Origin: Mycolicibacterium arenosum
GTDB lineage: Bacteria; Actinomycetota; Actinomycetes; Mycobacteriales; Mycobacteriaceae
Length of the DNA: 64,000 nucleotides
Reading direction: 5' to 3'
Assembly: GCF_024320865.1 (NCBI RefSeq)
Contig: NZ_JANDBD010000007.1
Span: forward strand, 248,001-312,000
A program made the translations under genes and the position numbers. This document shows positions 25,182 to 33,319 of this stretch, in pieces (the first letter of the stretch is position 1; each line of letters begins with the position of its first letter). The notes beneath the pieces were generated by a model. It was not told where the DNA came from, made no database searches, and saw nothing but the letters and a program-made list of their open reading frames with translations.

Positions 25182-26398
25182 TGCAGCTCAGATCTGACGT
25201 GGTGGTGATCGGTGCCGGTCCGGCCGGTTCGTCCGCTGCGGCGTGGGCCGCACGGGCCGGGCGTGACGTGCTGGTCATCGACTCCGCGGAGTTCCCCCGC
25301 GACAAGGCGTGCGGGGACGGTCTCACTCCCCGCGCCGTCGCCGAGCTGGAGCTGCTGGGCCTCGGACCGTGGCTCGACGGCCGAGTCCGCCATCACGGGC
25401 TGCGCATGTCGGGTTTCGGCGCCGACGTCGAAGTGCGGTGGCCCGGACCGTCCTTCCCACCGACCAGCAGCGCGGTCCCCCGCACCGAACTCGACGACCG
25501 CATCCGCATGGTCGCCGCTGACGACGGCGCCGAGATGCTGCTGGGTACCAAAGCCGTTGACGTCGTTCGTGATTCCGGACGCGTGACCGCTGTTGTGCTC
25601 AACGACGGCCGCGAGGTCGGCTGCGAGCACCTGATCGTCGCCGACGGCGTGCGCTCCACGCTCGGGCGGGTGCTCGGCAGGCAGTGGCACCGGGAGACGG
25701 TGTACGGCACCGCGATCCGCGCCTACATCTCCACGCCGCGCGCCGACGAGCCGTGGATCACGTCGCACCTCGAACTGCGCTCCCCCGAAGGCGACGTGCT
25801 ACCCGGCTACGGCTGGATCTTCCCGCTGGGCAACGGCGAGGTGAACATCGGCGTCGGGGCGCTGGCCACCGCGAAGCGGCCCGCCGACGCCGCGCTGCGC
25901 CCGCTGCTCGCTCACTACACGAACCTGCGCCGCGAGGAGTGGGGCTTCGAGGGGGAACCCCGCGCCGGCCTGTCCGCACTGCTGCCGATGGGCGGCGCGG
26001 TATCCGGTGTCGCGGGCCGCAACTGGATGCTGATCGGCGACGCCGCGGCGTGCGTCAACCCGCTCAACGGCGAGGGCATCGACTACGGACTGGAAACCGG
26101 GCGGCTGGCGGTCGAGATGCTCGGAGCCGCCGACCTCGGCGTGGCCTGGCCCGCCGAGTTGCAGCGACACTACGCCCGCGGTTTCTCCGTGGCCCGGCGG
26201 CTGGGGTTGCTGCTGACCATCCCGCGATTCCTACCGGCGACGGGACCGATCGCGATGCGATCGCACTTCCTCATGGGCATCGCGGTGCGGGTGATGGGCA
26301 ACCTCGTCACCGATGAGGACGCCGACTGGGTCGCGCGGATCTGGCGGCGCGCGGGTGCCGGCTCGCGTCGATTGGACGCACGTCCGCCGTTCAGCTGA
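25181..26398 (+). CDS. menJ: menaquinone reductase MenJ (geranylgeranyl reductase family)
   Basis: 405 residues. FAD-binding opening SDVVVIGAGPAGSSAAAWAARAG, then RDKACGDGLTPRAV, LIVADGVRSTLGR and LIGDAAACVNPLNGEGIDYGLETGRLA, all typical of geranylgeranyl reductases. It corresponds to Rv0561c, which saturates one isoprene unit of the menaquinone tail to give MK-9(II-H2). GTG start, leaderless. It overlaps by one base the ATG of the following small gene, so they are translationally coupled. Confidence 0.93.
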   Translation: MQLRSDVVVIGAGPAGSSAAAWAARAGRDVLVIDSAEFPRDKACGDGLTPRAVAELELLGLGPWLDGRVRHHGLRMSGFGADVEVRWPGPSFPPTSSAVPRTELDDRIRMVAADDGAEMLLGTKAVDVVRDSGRVTAVVLNDGREVGCEHLIVADGVRSTLGRVLGRQWHRETVYGTAIRAYISTPRADEPWITSHLELRSPEGDVLPGYGWIFPLGNGEVNIGVGALATAKRPADAALRPLLAHYTNLRREEWGFEGEPRAGLSALLPMGGAVSGVAGRNWMLIGDAAACVNPLNGEGIDYGLETGRLAVEMLGAADLGVAWPAELQRHYARGFSVARRLGLLLTIPRFLPATGPIAMRSHFLMGIAVRVMGNLVTDEDADWVARIWRRAGAGSRRLDARPPFS

Positions 26399-26814
26399 TG
26401 ACCGCGGTGTACCGGGCGCCGATGCGATCGCGCAGTGACGACATCGACTGGGCCGCAACAATTGAGCGTGCATTCGCGCTCGGACTCGTCGGCGTCGGTG
26501 ACATCGACGGCAACGAGCGCCGTGTCGAGCGGTTCGCCGACGTCGACGACGGTGCGTTCGTCTGGACCCGAGATGCCTCGGGCTTCTACCGGGTCGGCCG
26601 GATCGACGGTCCGTACCGCTACGACGAGGGCGGCGCCGCGGTCGACCTGGTGCACGTCCGACCGTGCCGGTGGTCCCGACCCGTTCCGGAACACCGCGTT
26701 CCCGCCGCCGTACTCGCCACGTTCGCGCGGGGCGGCCGCAACTTCCAGCGGACGCACGACACAAGGGTGGCGGCCGAATCGCAGGCCATATGGGACGAGT
26801 ACGCGAGTCTGTGA
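26398..26814 (+). CDS. hypothetical protein coupled to menJ, 138 aa
   Basis: The ATG (26398-26400) overlaps the TGA of menJ, which implies coupled translation. The product is soluble, with an aromatic, charged middle (DGAFVWTRDASGFYRVGRIDGPYRYD) and a tail FARGGRNFQRTHDTRVAAESQAIWDEYASL. I do not recognise a family with certainty. I recall no M. tuberculosis counterpart between Rv0561c and its neighbours, so it looks like a lineage-specific addition. No Cys pair, signal or TM helix. Confidence 0.6.
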   Translation: MTAVYRAPMRSRSDDIDWAATIERAFALGLVGVGDIDGNERRVERFADVDDGAFVWTRDASGFYRVGRIDGPYRYDEGGAAVDLVHVRPCRWSRPVPEHRVPAAVLATFARGGRNFQRTHDTRVAAESQAIWDEYASL

Positions 26815-26955
26815 CGTATCCGTAAGGATTGCCGATTCGGGTAACGGGCATCTGCGGCGCGGCGATGAGACACCAGAGACGCGAAGCAGACTGCGTCCGA
26901 CTCCCCCTCCCATTCCCCGTGTGTCTCAACACGGTGACGAAGGACGTTCACACTC

Positions 26956-27912
26956 ATGGTTGCTTTCAATGGTCGACTGCGTCGCTTGTGGGCCGGTGTG
27001 CTTGTCGCGCTCCTGCTGCCCGCACTGATAGCGGTCACAGGCGGCACCGCACCCGCGGGGGCCTACTCGAGGCCGGGCCTTCCCGTCGAAGACCTTATGG
27101 TCCCGTCGGCGGCGATGGGCCGCGACGTGCTGGTGCGATTCCAGCCCGGTGGCAGCCGCGCCGTCTACCTGCTCGACGGCCTGCGCGCCCGCGACGACAA
27201 CAGCGGCTGGGACATCGAGACCAACGCATTCGAGAAGTTCGCCGGCTCAGGGGTTTCCGTCGTCATGCCGGTCGGCGGGATGTCCAGCTTCTACACCAAC
27301 TGGAACTCGCCGGCGGTCGGCAACGGCACCACACAGACCTACAACTGGGAGACGTTCCTCACCTCGGAGCTGCCCGCCTACCTGTCCGCCAACAAGGGCA
27401 TCTCACCGTCCGGCAACGCCGTCGTCGGCCTCTCGATGTCGGGCAGTGCCGCGCTGATCCTGTCGGCGTACCACCCCGGCACCTTCTCGTATGCGGGATC
27501 GCTGTCGGGCTTCGAGAACCTGTCCGAGGGCATCTGGCCGACACTGGTGGGCTTCTCGATGCGCGACGCCGGTGGCTTCGACGCCACGGCGATGTGGGGG
27601 CCCGGCGGCGGACCCACCTGGCAGCGCAACGACCCGACGCTGCAGGCGGGCAGGATCGCCGCCAACGGCACGCGCATCTACGTCTACACCGGCAACGGCA
27701 AACCGAGCGAGCTGGGCGGCGGCGACCTGCCCGCCACCTTCCTGGAAGGTCTCACGAAGGACAGCAACGTCGCGTTCCAGAACGCCTACACCGCCGCGGG
27801 TGGCAGCAACGGGACGTTCAACTTCCCGGCCAGCGGCACCCACAACTGGGCGTACTGGAGCCAGCAGCTGGACAACATGAAGCCCGACATCCTCCGGACG
27901 CTGGGCGCCTGA
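26956..27912 (+). CDS. antigen 85 mycolyltransferase (Ag85C-like)
   Basis: 318 residues with a signal peptide (ending about APAGA) and mature start YSRPGLPVEDLMVPS. Ag85 enzymes transfer mycolates between trehalose monomycolates and to arabinogalactan outside the membrane. Triad candidates: Ser in GLSMSGSAALIL, Glu in FLEGLT, His in SGTHNWAYW. It lacks the Cys pair of Ag85A/B, and LSMSG and SLSGF favour the C type. The Cys of the normally conserved YCGNG motif is Thr here (VYTGNG). It is not part of the equivalent M. tuberculosis interval as I recall it, so it is likely one of several fbp paralogs in this species. Confidence 0.93.
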   Translation: MVAFNGRLRRLWAGVLVALLLPALIAVTGGTAPAGAYSRPGLPVEDLMVPSAAMGRDVLVRFQPGGSRAVYLLDGLRARDDNSGWDIETNAFEKFAGSGVSVVMPVGGMSSFYTNWNSPAVGNGTTQTYNWETFLTSELPAYLSANKGISPSGNAVVGLSMSGSAALILSAYHPGTFSYAGSLSGFENLSEGIWPTLVGFSMRDAGGFDATAMWGPGGGPTWQRNDPTLQAGRIAANGTRIYVYTGNGKPSELGGGDLPATFLEGLTKDSNVAFQNAYTAAGGSNGTFNFPASGTHNWAYWSQQLDNMKPDILRTLGA

Positions 27913-28014
27913 TCCCACGACGCAGCTGACGGGCCGGCGACGCCTGGGTGAACCCTCGGCGAAGTCGGCCCGTCGGCGTGGAAGGTGCTGTGCGCGCGGC
28001 GATATCGTGTGGGC

Positions 28015-28584
28015 ATGAACGCGGTCACCCGCGACGGGACGCCGGTTGCCCTGGACGACGCCAAGTTCGAGTGGGCGCACCACGGCTACGACGTGCTGGT
28101 CGGCGTCGCCCGTGAAGCGCAGGGCCGCATCACCTATCCCGACATCGCCGACACGGTGCAGTCCGGCACCGGCATCCGCACCGCGATTCCGCTGATGGAG
28201 TGGGTCGACACCTCGCTGACGCTGGTGGCCGAGATGTGTCTGCGCAACGGCGAGCCCGCGCTGACCGCACTGGTGGTCGAGACTGACACCCTCGAGGTGA
28301 GCGACGGCTACGCGTCGGCGTACTCGCTTATCGGACAACCGCTTCCGCGCAACCTGCAGCGCGCCGCGGCCGAGATGCGCTCAGCGTGCTACGACCACTT
28401 CTCCCGGCGCGAGGCCCGAGGGTGGGACAAGACGAAGCTCACGGGCCGCGTCGCAACGCCGCGGCCCGCCCCCGTGCGTTCGCCGGTGCGGCAACGACTC
28501 CGGGTGGACGCCGTGGCCCCGAAGGTGTGCGCGTCGTGCCGGCTGGAGTTGTTGCCCAGCGGGCGTTGCGGCTACTGCGACTGA
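28015..28584 (+). CDS. hypothetical protein with C-terminal zinc ribbon, 189 aa
   Basis: ATG six bases after TATCGT (28003-28008), fitting a leaderless mRNA. The N-terminal ~130 residues (ITYPDIADTVQSGTGIRTAIPLMEWVDTSLTLVAEMC) look like a compact alpha/beta domain. The end is a four-Cys zinc ribbon CASCRLELLPSGRCGYCD. An Arg/Pro-rich linker joins them. Function unknown; a nucleic-acid-binding role is possible for such ribbons. A hairpin at 28600-28652 separates it from the converging TetR gene. Confidence 0.65.
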   Translation: MNAVTRDGTPVALDDAKFEWAHHGYDVLVGVAREAQGRITYPDIADTVQSGTGIRTAIPLMEWVDTSLTLVAEMCLRNGEPALTALVVETDTLEVSDGYASAYSLIGQPLPRNLQRAAAEMRSACYDHFSRREARGWDKTKLTGRVATPRPAPVRSPVRQRLRVDAVAPKVCASCRLELLPSGRCGYCD

Positions 28585-28599
28585 CGGCTCGCGGCCCGC

Positions 28600-28652
28600 G
28601 AGATAAAATCTGACGACGAAAACGGCGGGTGAACGTCGCCAGTTTCCATCTC
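28600..28652. terminator. imperfect inverted repeat between convergent genes
   Basis: GAGAT...CTGACGACG (28600-28618) pairs with CGTCGCCAGTTTCCATCTC (28634-28652), 15 of 19 positions. Three of the four mismatches become G-U pairs in the minus-strand RNA, so it probably ends the TetR transcript. Confidence 0.55.
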
Positions 28653-28661
28653 GTGCGCGAG

Positions 28662-29222
28662 TCAGCCCAGCACCCGTTCCACGTAACGCCTCAGCGCCAC
28701 GCGGATCTCGTCGCGGGTGAGTTCGGTGGCGAGGTGATCCACCAGGTCGATGCGCGTGGCGGCGAGTAGCGCGTACGCCGTCCAGTCCGCTTCGTCCGGG
28801 TCGATCACCTGGGCCAGCAGTTGCGAAAGCAGTTGGTGCGTAGCCACGTAACTCGGCGACCGGTACAGCGTCGACGAACTGTTCTGCTCGAGTGCCATCG
28901 CCAACCGGCGATTGTCGAGCTTGAAGTCGACCATCGCGTCGAGCAGGGCGGGGATGCGCTCACGGGCGGGGGGGCCGGGACCGAGCGGAGGCGGCCCGCC
29001 GTCGACGGCCGCGCTCAGATCGGCGAGCCGGGCGTCGTACACGGCGCCCAACAGCGTCACCCGGTCGCCGAACCGGCGGAACAGCGTGCCCTTGCCGACG
29101 CCCGCGGCACGCGCGACGTCGTCCATCGAGACCGTGCCCGGATCGGCGGCGTCGTCGAACAGCCGGCCCGCCGCGTCGAGCACGGCCTGCCGGTTGCGCG
29201 CGGCGTCAGCGCGTTCGCTCAT
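28662..29222 (-). CDS. TetR family regulator
   Basis: 186 residues (ATG 29222; a GTG one codon upstream is possible). The N-terminal HTH is clear: NRQAVLDAAGRLFDDAADPGTVSMDDVARAAGVGKGTLFRRFGDR. The ligand domain is all-helical. It is divergent from an NTF2-like gene and an NAD(P)-binding gene. Two copies of a CGGAC-N5-GTCCG palindrome lie in the 87-bp gap between the starts, so it most likely represses itself and that pair until an unknown inducer binds. Confidence 0.9.
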   Translation of the reverse strand: MSERADAARNRQAVLDAAGRLFDDAADPGTVSMDDVARAAGVGKGTLFRRFGDRVTLLGAVYDARLADLSAAVDGGPPPLGPGPPARERIPALLDAMVDFKLDNRRLAMALEQNSSSTLYRSPSYVATHQLLSQLLAQVIDPDEADWTAYALLAATRIDLVDHLATELTRDEIRVALRRYVERVLG

Positions 29223-29239
29223 CACACCCCTTGCGTAAA

Positions 29240-29254
29240 CGGACCGTCAGTCCG
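29240..29254. promoter_or_regulatory. operator palindrome 1 for the divergent TetR
   Basis: CGGACCGTCAGTCCG: arms CGGAC and GTCCG with a 5-bp spacer. Its centre is exactly 30 bp from that of the second copy, close to three helical turns, so both would face the same side of the DNA. Confidence 0.75.
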
Positions 29255-29269
29255 TATGGTGGAACCAAG

Positions 29270-29284
29270 CGGACCGACGGTCCG
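29270..29284. promoter_or_regulatory. operator palindrome 2 for the divergent TetR
   Basis: CGGACCGACGGTCCG: same arms as operator 1, here with a longer perfect symmetry (CGGACC-GAC-GGTCCG). It lies 25 bp before the NTF2-like gene start. Confidence 0.75.
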
Positions 29285-29309
29285 AATCGTATCCGACAGG
29301 GAGACCCCG

Positions 29310-29711
29310 ATGACCGAAACCACCCCGGAAGCGGTGTTCACGGCCGCCACGACGGCGTTCAGCCGCGGCGACATCGACGGCTGGCTGGCCCGCGCGCACG
29401 ACGACATCGTGCTCGAGTTCCCCTATGCGCCGCCGGGCAGCCCGACGCGCGTCGAGGGCAAGCAGGCCGCCGGCGAGTACCTACGGGCCGTCCCCGCGCA
29501 GATCGACTTCGAGGAGGTGACTCACCTCGACGTGCATCAGACGGTCGATCCCGACACCGCGATCGTCGAGTGGTCGGCGAAGGGGCGCATCAAGGCCACC
29601 GGCGCGCCCTACGAGATGGCGTACGTGGTGGTCCTGACGCTCACCGACGGACTCATGAAGGAGTACCGCGACTACTGGAATCCGCTGGTGCTCGCGGAGA
29701 CGCTGTCGTGA
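29310..29711 (+). CDS. SnoaL/NTF2-like protein
   Basis: 133 residues from MTETTPEAVFTAATTAFSRGDIDGWLARAHDDIVLEFPYAPPGSPTRVEGKQAAGEYL, the usual layout of a SnoaL-like cone fold; the end MKEYRDYWNPLVLAE is also typical. ACAGGGAGA serves as the ribosome-binding site. Such proteins are small-molecule isomerases, hydrolases or binding proteins. Its stop overlaps the GTG of the next gene, so the two are one operon, controlled by the divergent TetR. The reaction is unknown. Confidence 0.85.
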   Translation: MTETTPEAVFTAATTAFSRGDIDGWLARAHDDIVLEFPYAPPGSPTRVEGKQAAGEYLRAVPAQIDFEEVTHLDVHQTVDPDTAIVEWSAKGRIKATGAPYEMAYVVVLTLTDGLMKEYRDYWNPLVLAETLS

Positions 29712-30505
29712 CCACGCTCGTCATCGGCGCCACCGGAACGGTCGGCGCGTTCGTCGTCGAGTACCTGTCGGCGTCAGGCGAACGGGTGTTGGCGGCCGCG
29801 CGCCACGGCGCGGTTCGATTCGACTGGTACGACCGGGGCACCTGGGACACCGCGCTCGACGGGGTCGACCGGATGTACCTGATCGCCCCCGCGGACGACT
29901 CCGATCCCGTGGCGGCGATGCGGCCCTTCCTGTCGGCCGCGCGCGATTCGGGGGTGAAACGTGCTGTGCTACAGAGTGGTTCGCCCGTCGAGGAGGGTGA
30001 TCCCGGCTTGGGTCGCGTGCATGCGGCGGTGGCCGAGACGTTCCCGGAGTGGGCGGTGCTGCGGCCGAGTTGGTTCATGCAGAACTTCTCGGGCACGCAC
30101 GTGCAGGGCGAGTCGATCCGCACACGCGGTGAGATCGTCTCCGCCACGGGCAGCGGGCGGGTGGGCTTCATCGACGCGCGCGACATCGCGCGAGTCGCAA
30201 CCGCGGCGCTGACGTCCGACGTCGCGATGAACCGGGAGACGATCCTCACCGGGCCGCAGGCACTGAGCTACGACGACGTGGCCGCGATTCTCAGTCGGGC
30301 GTCGGGCCGGCCCGTCAGGCACGTCGGCGTCACAGCCGACCGCCTCGCCGAGATCTTCGAATCCGGCGGCATGCCAACGGAGTACGCGACGGCGCTGGCA
30401 GCTATGGACGCGGCGATCGCCACCGGGGCCGAGGACCGGGTCACCGACGAGGTGCTGCGATTGACGGGCAGAGCGCCGCGATCGTTCGAGGAGTTCGCGG
30501 CTTAG
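29708..30505 (+). CDS. NmrA-like NAD(P)-binding protein
   Basis: 265 residues, GTG start overlapping the upstream stop (GTGA). TTLVIGATGTVGAFVVEYLSASGERVLAAAR is the Rossmann motif GxxGxxG. ILTGPQALSYDDVAAILSRASGRPVRHVGVT is the typical late block of the atypical SDR/NmrA family (azoreductase- or quinone-reductase-like). With the SnoaL-like partner and TetR it forms an inducible cassette that plausibly deals with an electrophile or aromatic compound; that is inference. Its 3' end overlaps the converging menG by 4 bp. Confidence 0.87.
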   Translation: MTTLVIGATGTVGAFVVEYLSASGERVLAAARHGAVRFDWYDRGTWDTALDGVDRMYLIAPADDSDPVAAMRPFLSAARDSGVKRAVLQSGSPVEEGDPGLGRVHAAVAETFPEWAVLRPSWFMQNFSGTHVQGESIRTRGEIVSATGSGRVGFIDARDIARVATAALTSDVAMNRETILTGPQALSYDDVAAILSRASGRPVRHVGVTADRLAEIFESGGMPTEYATALAAMDAAIATGAEDRVTDEVLRLTGRAPRSFEEFAA

Positions 30506-31188
30506 GGCTTCGTCGCCGAGTGCAGCGCAACGATGCCACCCGACAGGTTGCGCCACCGCACCGCCGACCAGCCCGCCGACGAGATGTCCTGTGCGAGTTG
30601 GGGTTGCGTCGGCCAGGCCCGAATCGACTCGGCCAGGTACTGATACGACTCCGGGTCGCTGGAGACCAAGCCCGCCATCCGCGGGAGAGCCTGCATCAGG
30701 TACTCCTTGTACGCGAACGAGAAGGCGCGGTTGGTCGGCGTCGAGAACTCGCACACCACCAGCCTGCCGCCCGGCCGGGTCACGCGGGCCATCTCGCGCA
30801 GGCCCTCGACGTGCGGGTTGACGTTGCGCAGCCCGAAGCTGATGGTCACCGCGTCGAACACGCCGTCGTCGAACGGCAGTTTCGTCGCGTCACCCGCGAC
30901 CTTCGACACCGTGCGTCCCGCGCCGGCTTTCAGCATGCCGACCGAGAAGTCGCAGGCCAGGCACCAGGCGCCCGACTTCGCGAGCTCAACCGTCGACACC
31001 GCGGTGCCCGCGGCCAGGTCGAGCACCTTGTCGTTGGGGCCGATCTGCAGGGCGGCCCTGGTGGCGCGTCGCCAGGACCGGTCCTGGCCCATCGAGAGCA
31101 CCGTGTTGGTGATGTCGTAGCGCTTGGCCACGGCGTCGAACATCGACGCGACCTCGTGCGGATTCTTCTCCAGCGACGCGCGGCTCAC
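30502..31188 (-). CDS. menG: demethylmenaquinone methyltransferase
   Basis: 228 residues. FDAVAKRYDITNTVLSMGQDRSWRR is the UbiE/MenG signature region, then SAM-binding VLDLAAGTAVSTVELA, DATKLPFDDGVFDAVTISFGLRNV and MARVTRPGGRLVVCEFS. It methylates the C-2 (ring) position of demethylmenaquinone with SAM, the last ring step. Corresponds to Rv0558 (called menH or ubiE there). GTG start. It is divergent from the SDR at 31285. Confidence 0.95.
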   Translation of the reverse strand: MSRASLEKNPHEVASMFDAVAKRYDITNTVLSMGQDRSWRRATRAALQIGPNDKVLDLAAGTAVSTVELAKSGAWCLACDFSVGMLKAGAGRTVSKVAGDATKLPFDDGVFDAVTISFGLRNVNPHVEGLREMARVTRPGGRLVVCEFSTPTNRAFSFAYKEYLMQALPRMAGLVSSDPESYQYLAESIRAWPTQPQLAQDISSAGWSAVRWRNLSGGIVALHSATKP

Positions 31189-31284
31189 GGCTCAACGCTA
31201 CCTGTGAATGCATCCGTTCCGGGAATGGGTGGCCCGTGGTGGCGTTGCTGTTCTACGGCGAGCAGCGAGAGAAAGGGAACGGAT

Positions 31285-32109
31285 ATGGCTGAGAAGGTGT
31301 GGTTCATCACGGGCGCCTCGCGCGGCTTCGGGCGCGAGTGGTCGATCGCGGCGCTCGAACGCGGCGACAAGGTGGCGGCGACGGCCCGCGACACGTCGAC
31401 GCTCGACGACCTGGTCGCCCAGTACGGTGACGCGCTGCTGCCGCTGAAGCTCGACGTCACCGACCGCGAGGCGGACTTCGCAGCCGTCGCGCAGGCCCAC
31501 GACCACTTCGGGCGGCTCGACATCGTCGTCAACAACGCCGGCTACGGCCAGTTCGGCTTCATCGAGGAACTGACCGAGGCCGAGGCGCGCGATCAGATCG
31601 AGACCAACGTGTTCGGCGCACTGTGGGTGACACAGGCCGCGCTGCCGTTCCTGCGGGCGCAGCGCAGCGGGCACATCGTGCAGGTGTCGTCGATCGGCGG
31701 CATCACCGCGTTCCAGAACGTCGGCATCTACCACGCGTCCAAGTGGGCGCTCGAGGGCTTCTCGCAGGCGCTGGCGCAGGAGGTCGAGTCGTTCGGCATC
31801 CACGTCACGCTCATCGAGCCGGGCGGGTTCTCGACCGACTGGGCGGGCCCGTCGTCCAAGCGGGCGACCGAACTCGAGGCGTACGCCGAGGTGCACGAGG
31901 ACGCGAACCGCAAGCGCGCCCAGCGCATGCCCACGCCCGGCAATCCGACGGCGTCGGCGAAGGCGATCCTGAAGGTCGTCGACGCGTCCCCGCCGCCGTT
32001 GCGGGTGTTCTTCGGCGAGAAGCCGCTCTCGCTGGCGAAGGCGGACTACGAGAGCCGCATCAAGCTGTGGGAGGAGTGGCAGCCCGTCGCCGAACTGGCG
32101 CAGGGCTAG
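31285..32109 (+). CDS. short-chain dehydrogenase/reductase
   Basis: 274 residues. Cofactor motif WFITGASRGFGREW, NNAG in VVNNAGYGQFGF, catalytic Ser region VQVSSIGGI and YHASK. The ATG is preceded by GAAAGGGA. The C-terminal part (VDASPPPLRVFFGEKPLSLAKADYESRIKLWEEWQPVA) is typical of a subgroup of NADPH-dependent SDRs of unknown substrate. It overlaps mgtA tail to tail by 4 bp. Not part of the M. tuberculosis interval as I recall it. Confidence 0.88.
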   Translation: MAEKVWFITGASRGFGREWSIAALERGDKVAATARDTSTLDDLVAQYGDALLPLKLDVTDREADFAAVAQAHDHFGRLDIVVNNAGYGQFGFIEELTEAEARDQIETNVFGALWVTQAALPFLRAQRSGHIVQVSSIGGITAFQNVGIYHASKWALEGFSQALAQEVESFGIHVTLIEPGGFSTDWAGPSSKRATELEAYAEVHEDANRKRAQRMPTPGNPTASAKAILKVVDASPPPLRVFFGEKPLSLAKADYESRIKLWEEWQPVAELAQG

Positions 32110-33233
32110 GCGGCTTGGCAGCGGCGTTGACCCAGGACCTCTTCGTAGTGGGCGACGAGCTGCTCGCACACCTTGGGCCACGTCCGCGCCAACACGCTGC
32201 GGCGTGCGGCCACCGAGTAGCGCTGACGCTCGGCCAGCAGGTGATCCACGGCGGTCGGCAGCCTGGCCTCGAACTCGGGCACGCCGAGCAGCAGGCCGGT
32301 GTGCATCGGCGTCACCAGGTCCCGGGGGCCGCCGGCGTCGGGGGCCACCACCGGCAGCCCCGACGCCATCGCCTCCTGCACCGCCTGGCAGAACGTCTCG
32401 TGCTCGCCGGGATGAACGAACACGTCCATGCTGGCGTAGGCCCTCGCGAGGTCGGCTCCGTACAGCGCGCCGGTGAACACCGCGGTCGGCATGACCTTCT
32501 CGAGCTTGGCCCGGTCGACGCCGTCGCCGACGATCACGACCTGCCGATCCCCCCGCGCGGCCACACCTGCGAGGCGTTCCACGTGCTTCTCCGGCGCCAG
32601 CCGTCCCACGAAGCCGACGATCGGCCTGCCGTCGGGTGACCACTGCGCGCGCAGTTCCTCGTCGCGTGCGGACGGCACGAATCCCGTGACGTCGACGCCG
32701 CGGCCCCAGTGGTGCACGCGCGGAATGCGATGCGCCATCAGGTTCTCCATCGCCGACGTCGACGGCGCCAGCGTGCGGTCGGCCTTGCTGTGCAGGCGAC
32801 GTGTCCACGCCCAGGCGGCGTGCGACATGAGGCCCATGCCGTAGCTCTCGGCGAATCCCGCGACGTCCGTTTGGAACACCGCGACCGACGGCACCCCGAG
32901 CCGACGGGCGGCGTGCACGCCACCCCAGCCGAGCAGCGCCGGCGACGCCAGGTGGACCACATCGGGTTCGAAACCGCGCAGTACCGCGACGATCCGCGGC
33001 CACGGGACGCCCAGCGGCAACGAGGTGATCTTCGGGAACATGTACGACGGCACCCGGTGCACCCGCACCCCGTCGTGAACGCGGTCGGCGGGCGCCTCAC
33101 CCCGCGGCGTGTCCGGGGCGATGACGAGCACTTCGTGTCCGGTGCGACGGAGATGCTCGATCACCCGAAGCACCGAGTTGGTGACACCGTTGACATTCGG
33201 GAGGAAACTCTCTGCGACGATCGCAACGCGCAC
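32106..33233 (-). CDS. mgtA: GDP-mannose-dependent alpha-mannosyltransferase MgtA
   Basis: 375 residues, GT4 family GT-B fold. MRVAIVAESFLPNVNGVTNSVLRVIEHL is the N-terminal Rossmann start, GFVGRLAPEKHVERL begins the nucleotide-binding half, and EHETFCQAVQE provides the E-x7-E motif. It corresponds to Rv0557, which adds mannose to a glucuronosyl diacylglycerol to make a lipomannan-like glycolipid precursor; it was once called PimB. Acts at the cytosolic face of the membrane. GTG start. Divergent from the thioredoxin-like lipoprotein at 33320. Confidence 0.92.
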   Translation of the reverse strand: MRVAIVAESFLPNVNGVTNSVLRVIEHLRRTGHEVLVIAPDTPRGEAPADRVHDGVRVHRVPSYMFPKITSLPLGVPWPRIVAVLRGFEPDVVHLASPALLGWGGVHAARRLGVPSVAVFQTDVAGFAESYGMGLMSHAAWAWTRRLHSKADRTLAPSTSAMENLMAHRIPRVHHWGRGVDVTGFVPSARDEELRAQWSPDGRPIVGFVGRLAPEKHVERLAGVAARGDRQVVIVGDGVDRAKLEKVMPTAVFTGALYGADLARAYASMDVFVHPGEHETFCQAVQEAMASGLPVVAPDAGGPRDLVTPMHTGLLLGVPEFEARLPTAVDHLLAERQRYSVAARRSVLARTWPKVCEQLVAHYEEVLGQRRCQAA

Positions 33234-33319
33234 GTCACCGAGAGTGACGCAGCAGTCTGTCCAGAAGGTTGCGTGCGGGGATACGACACGCGAAGCCTCA
33301 GGGCGGACATACTTGTGTG

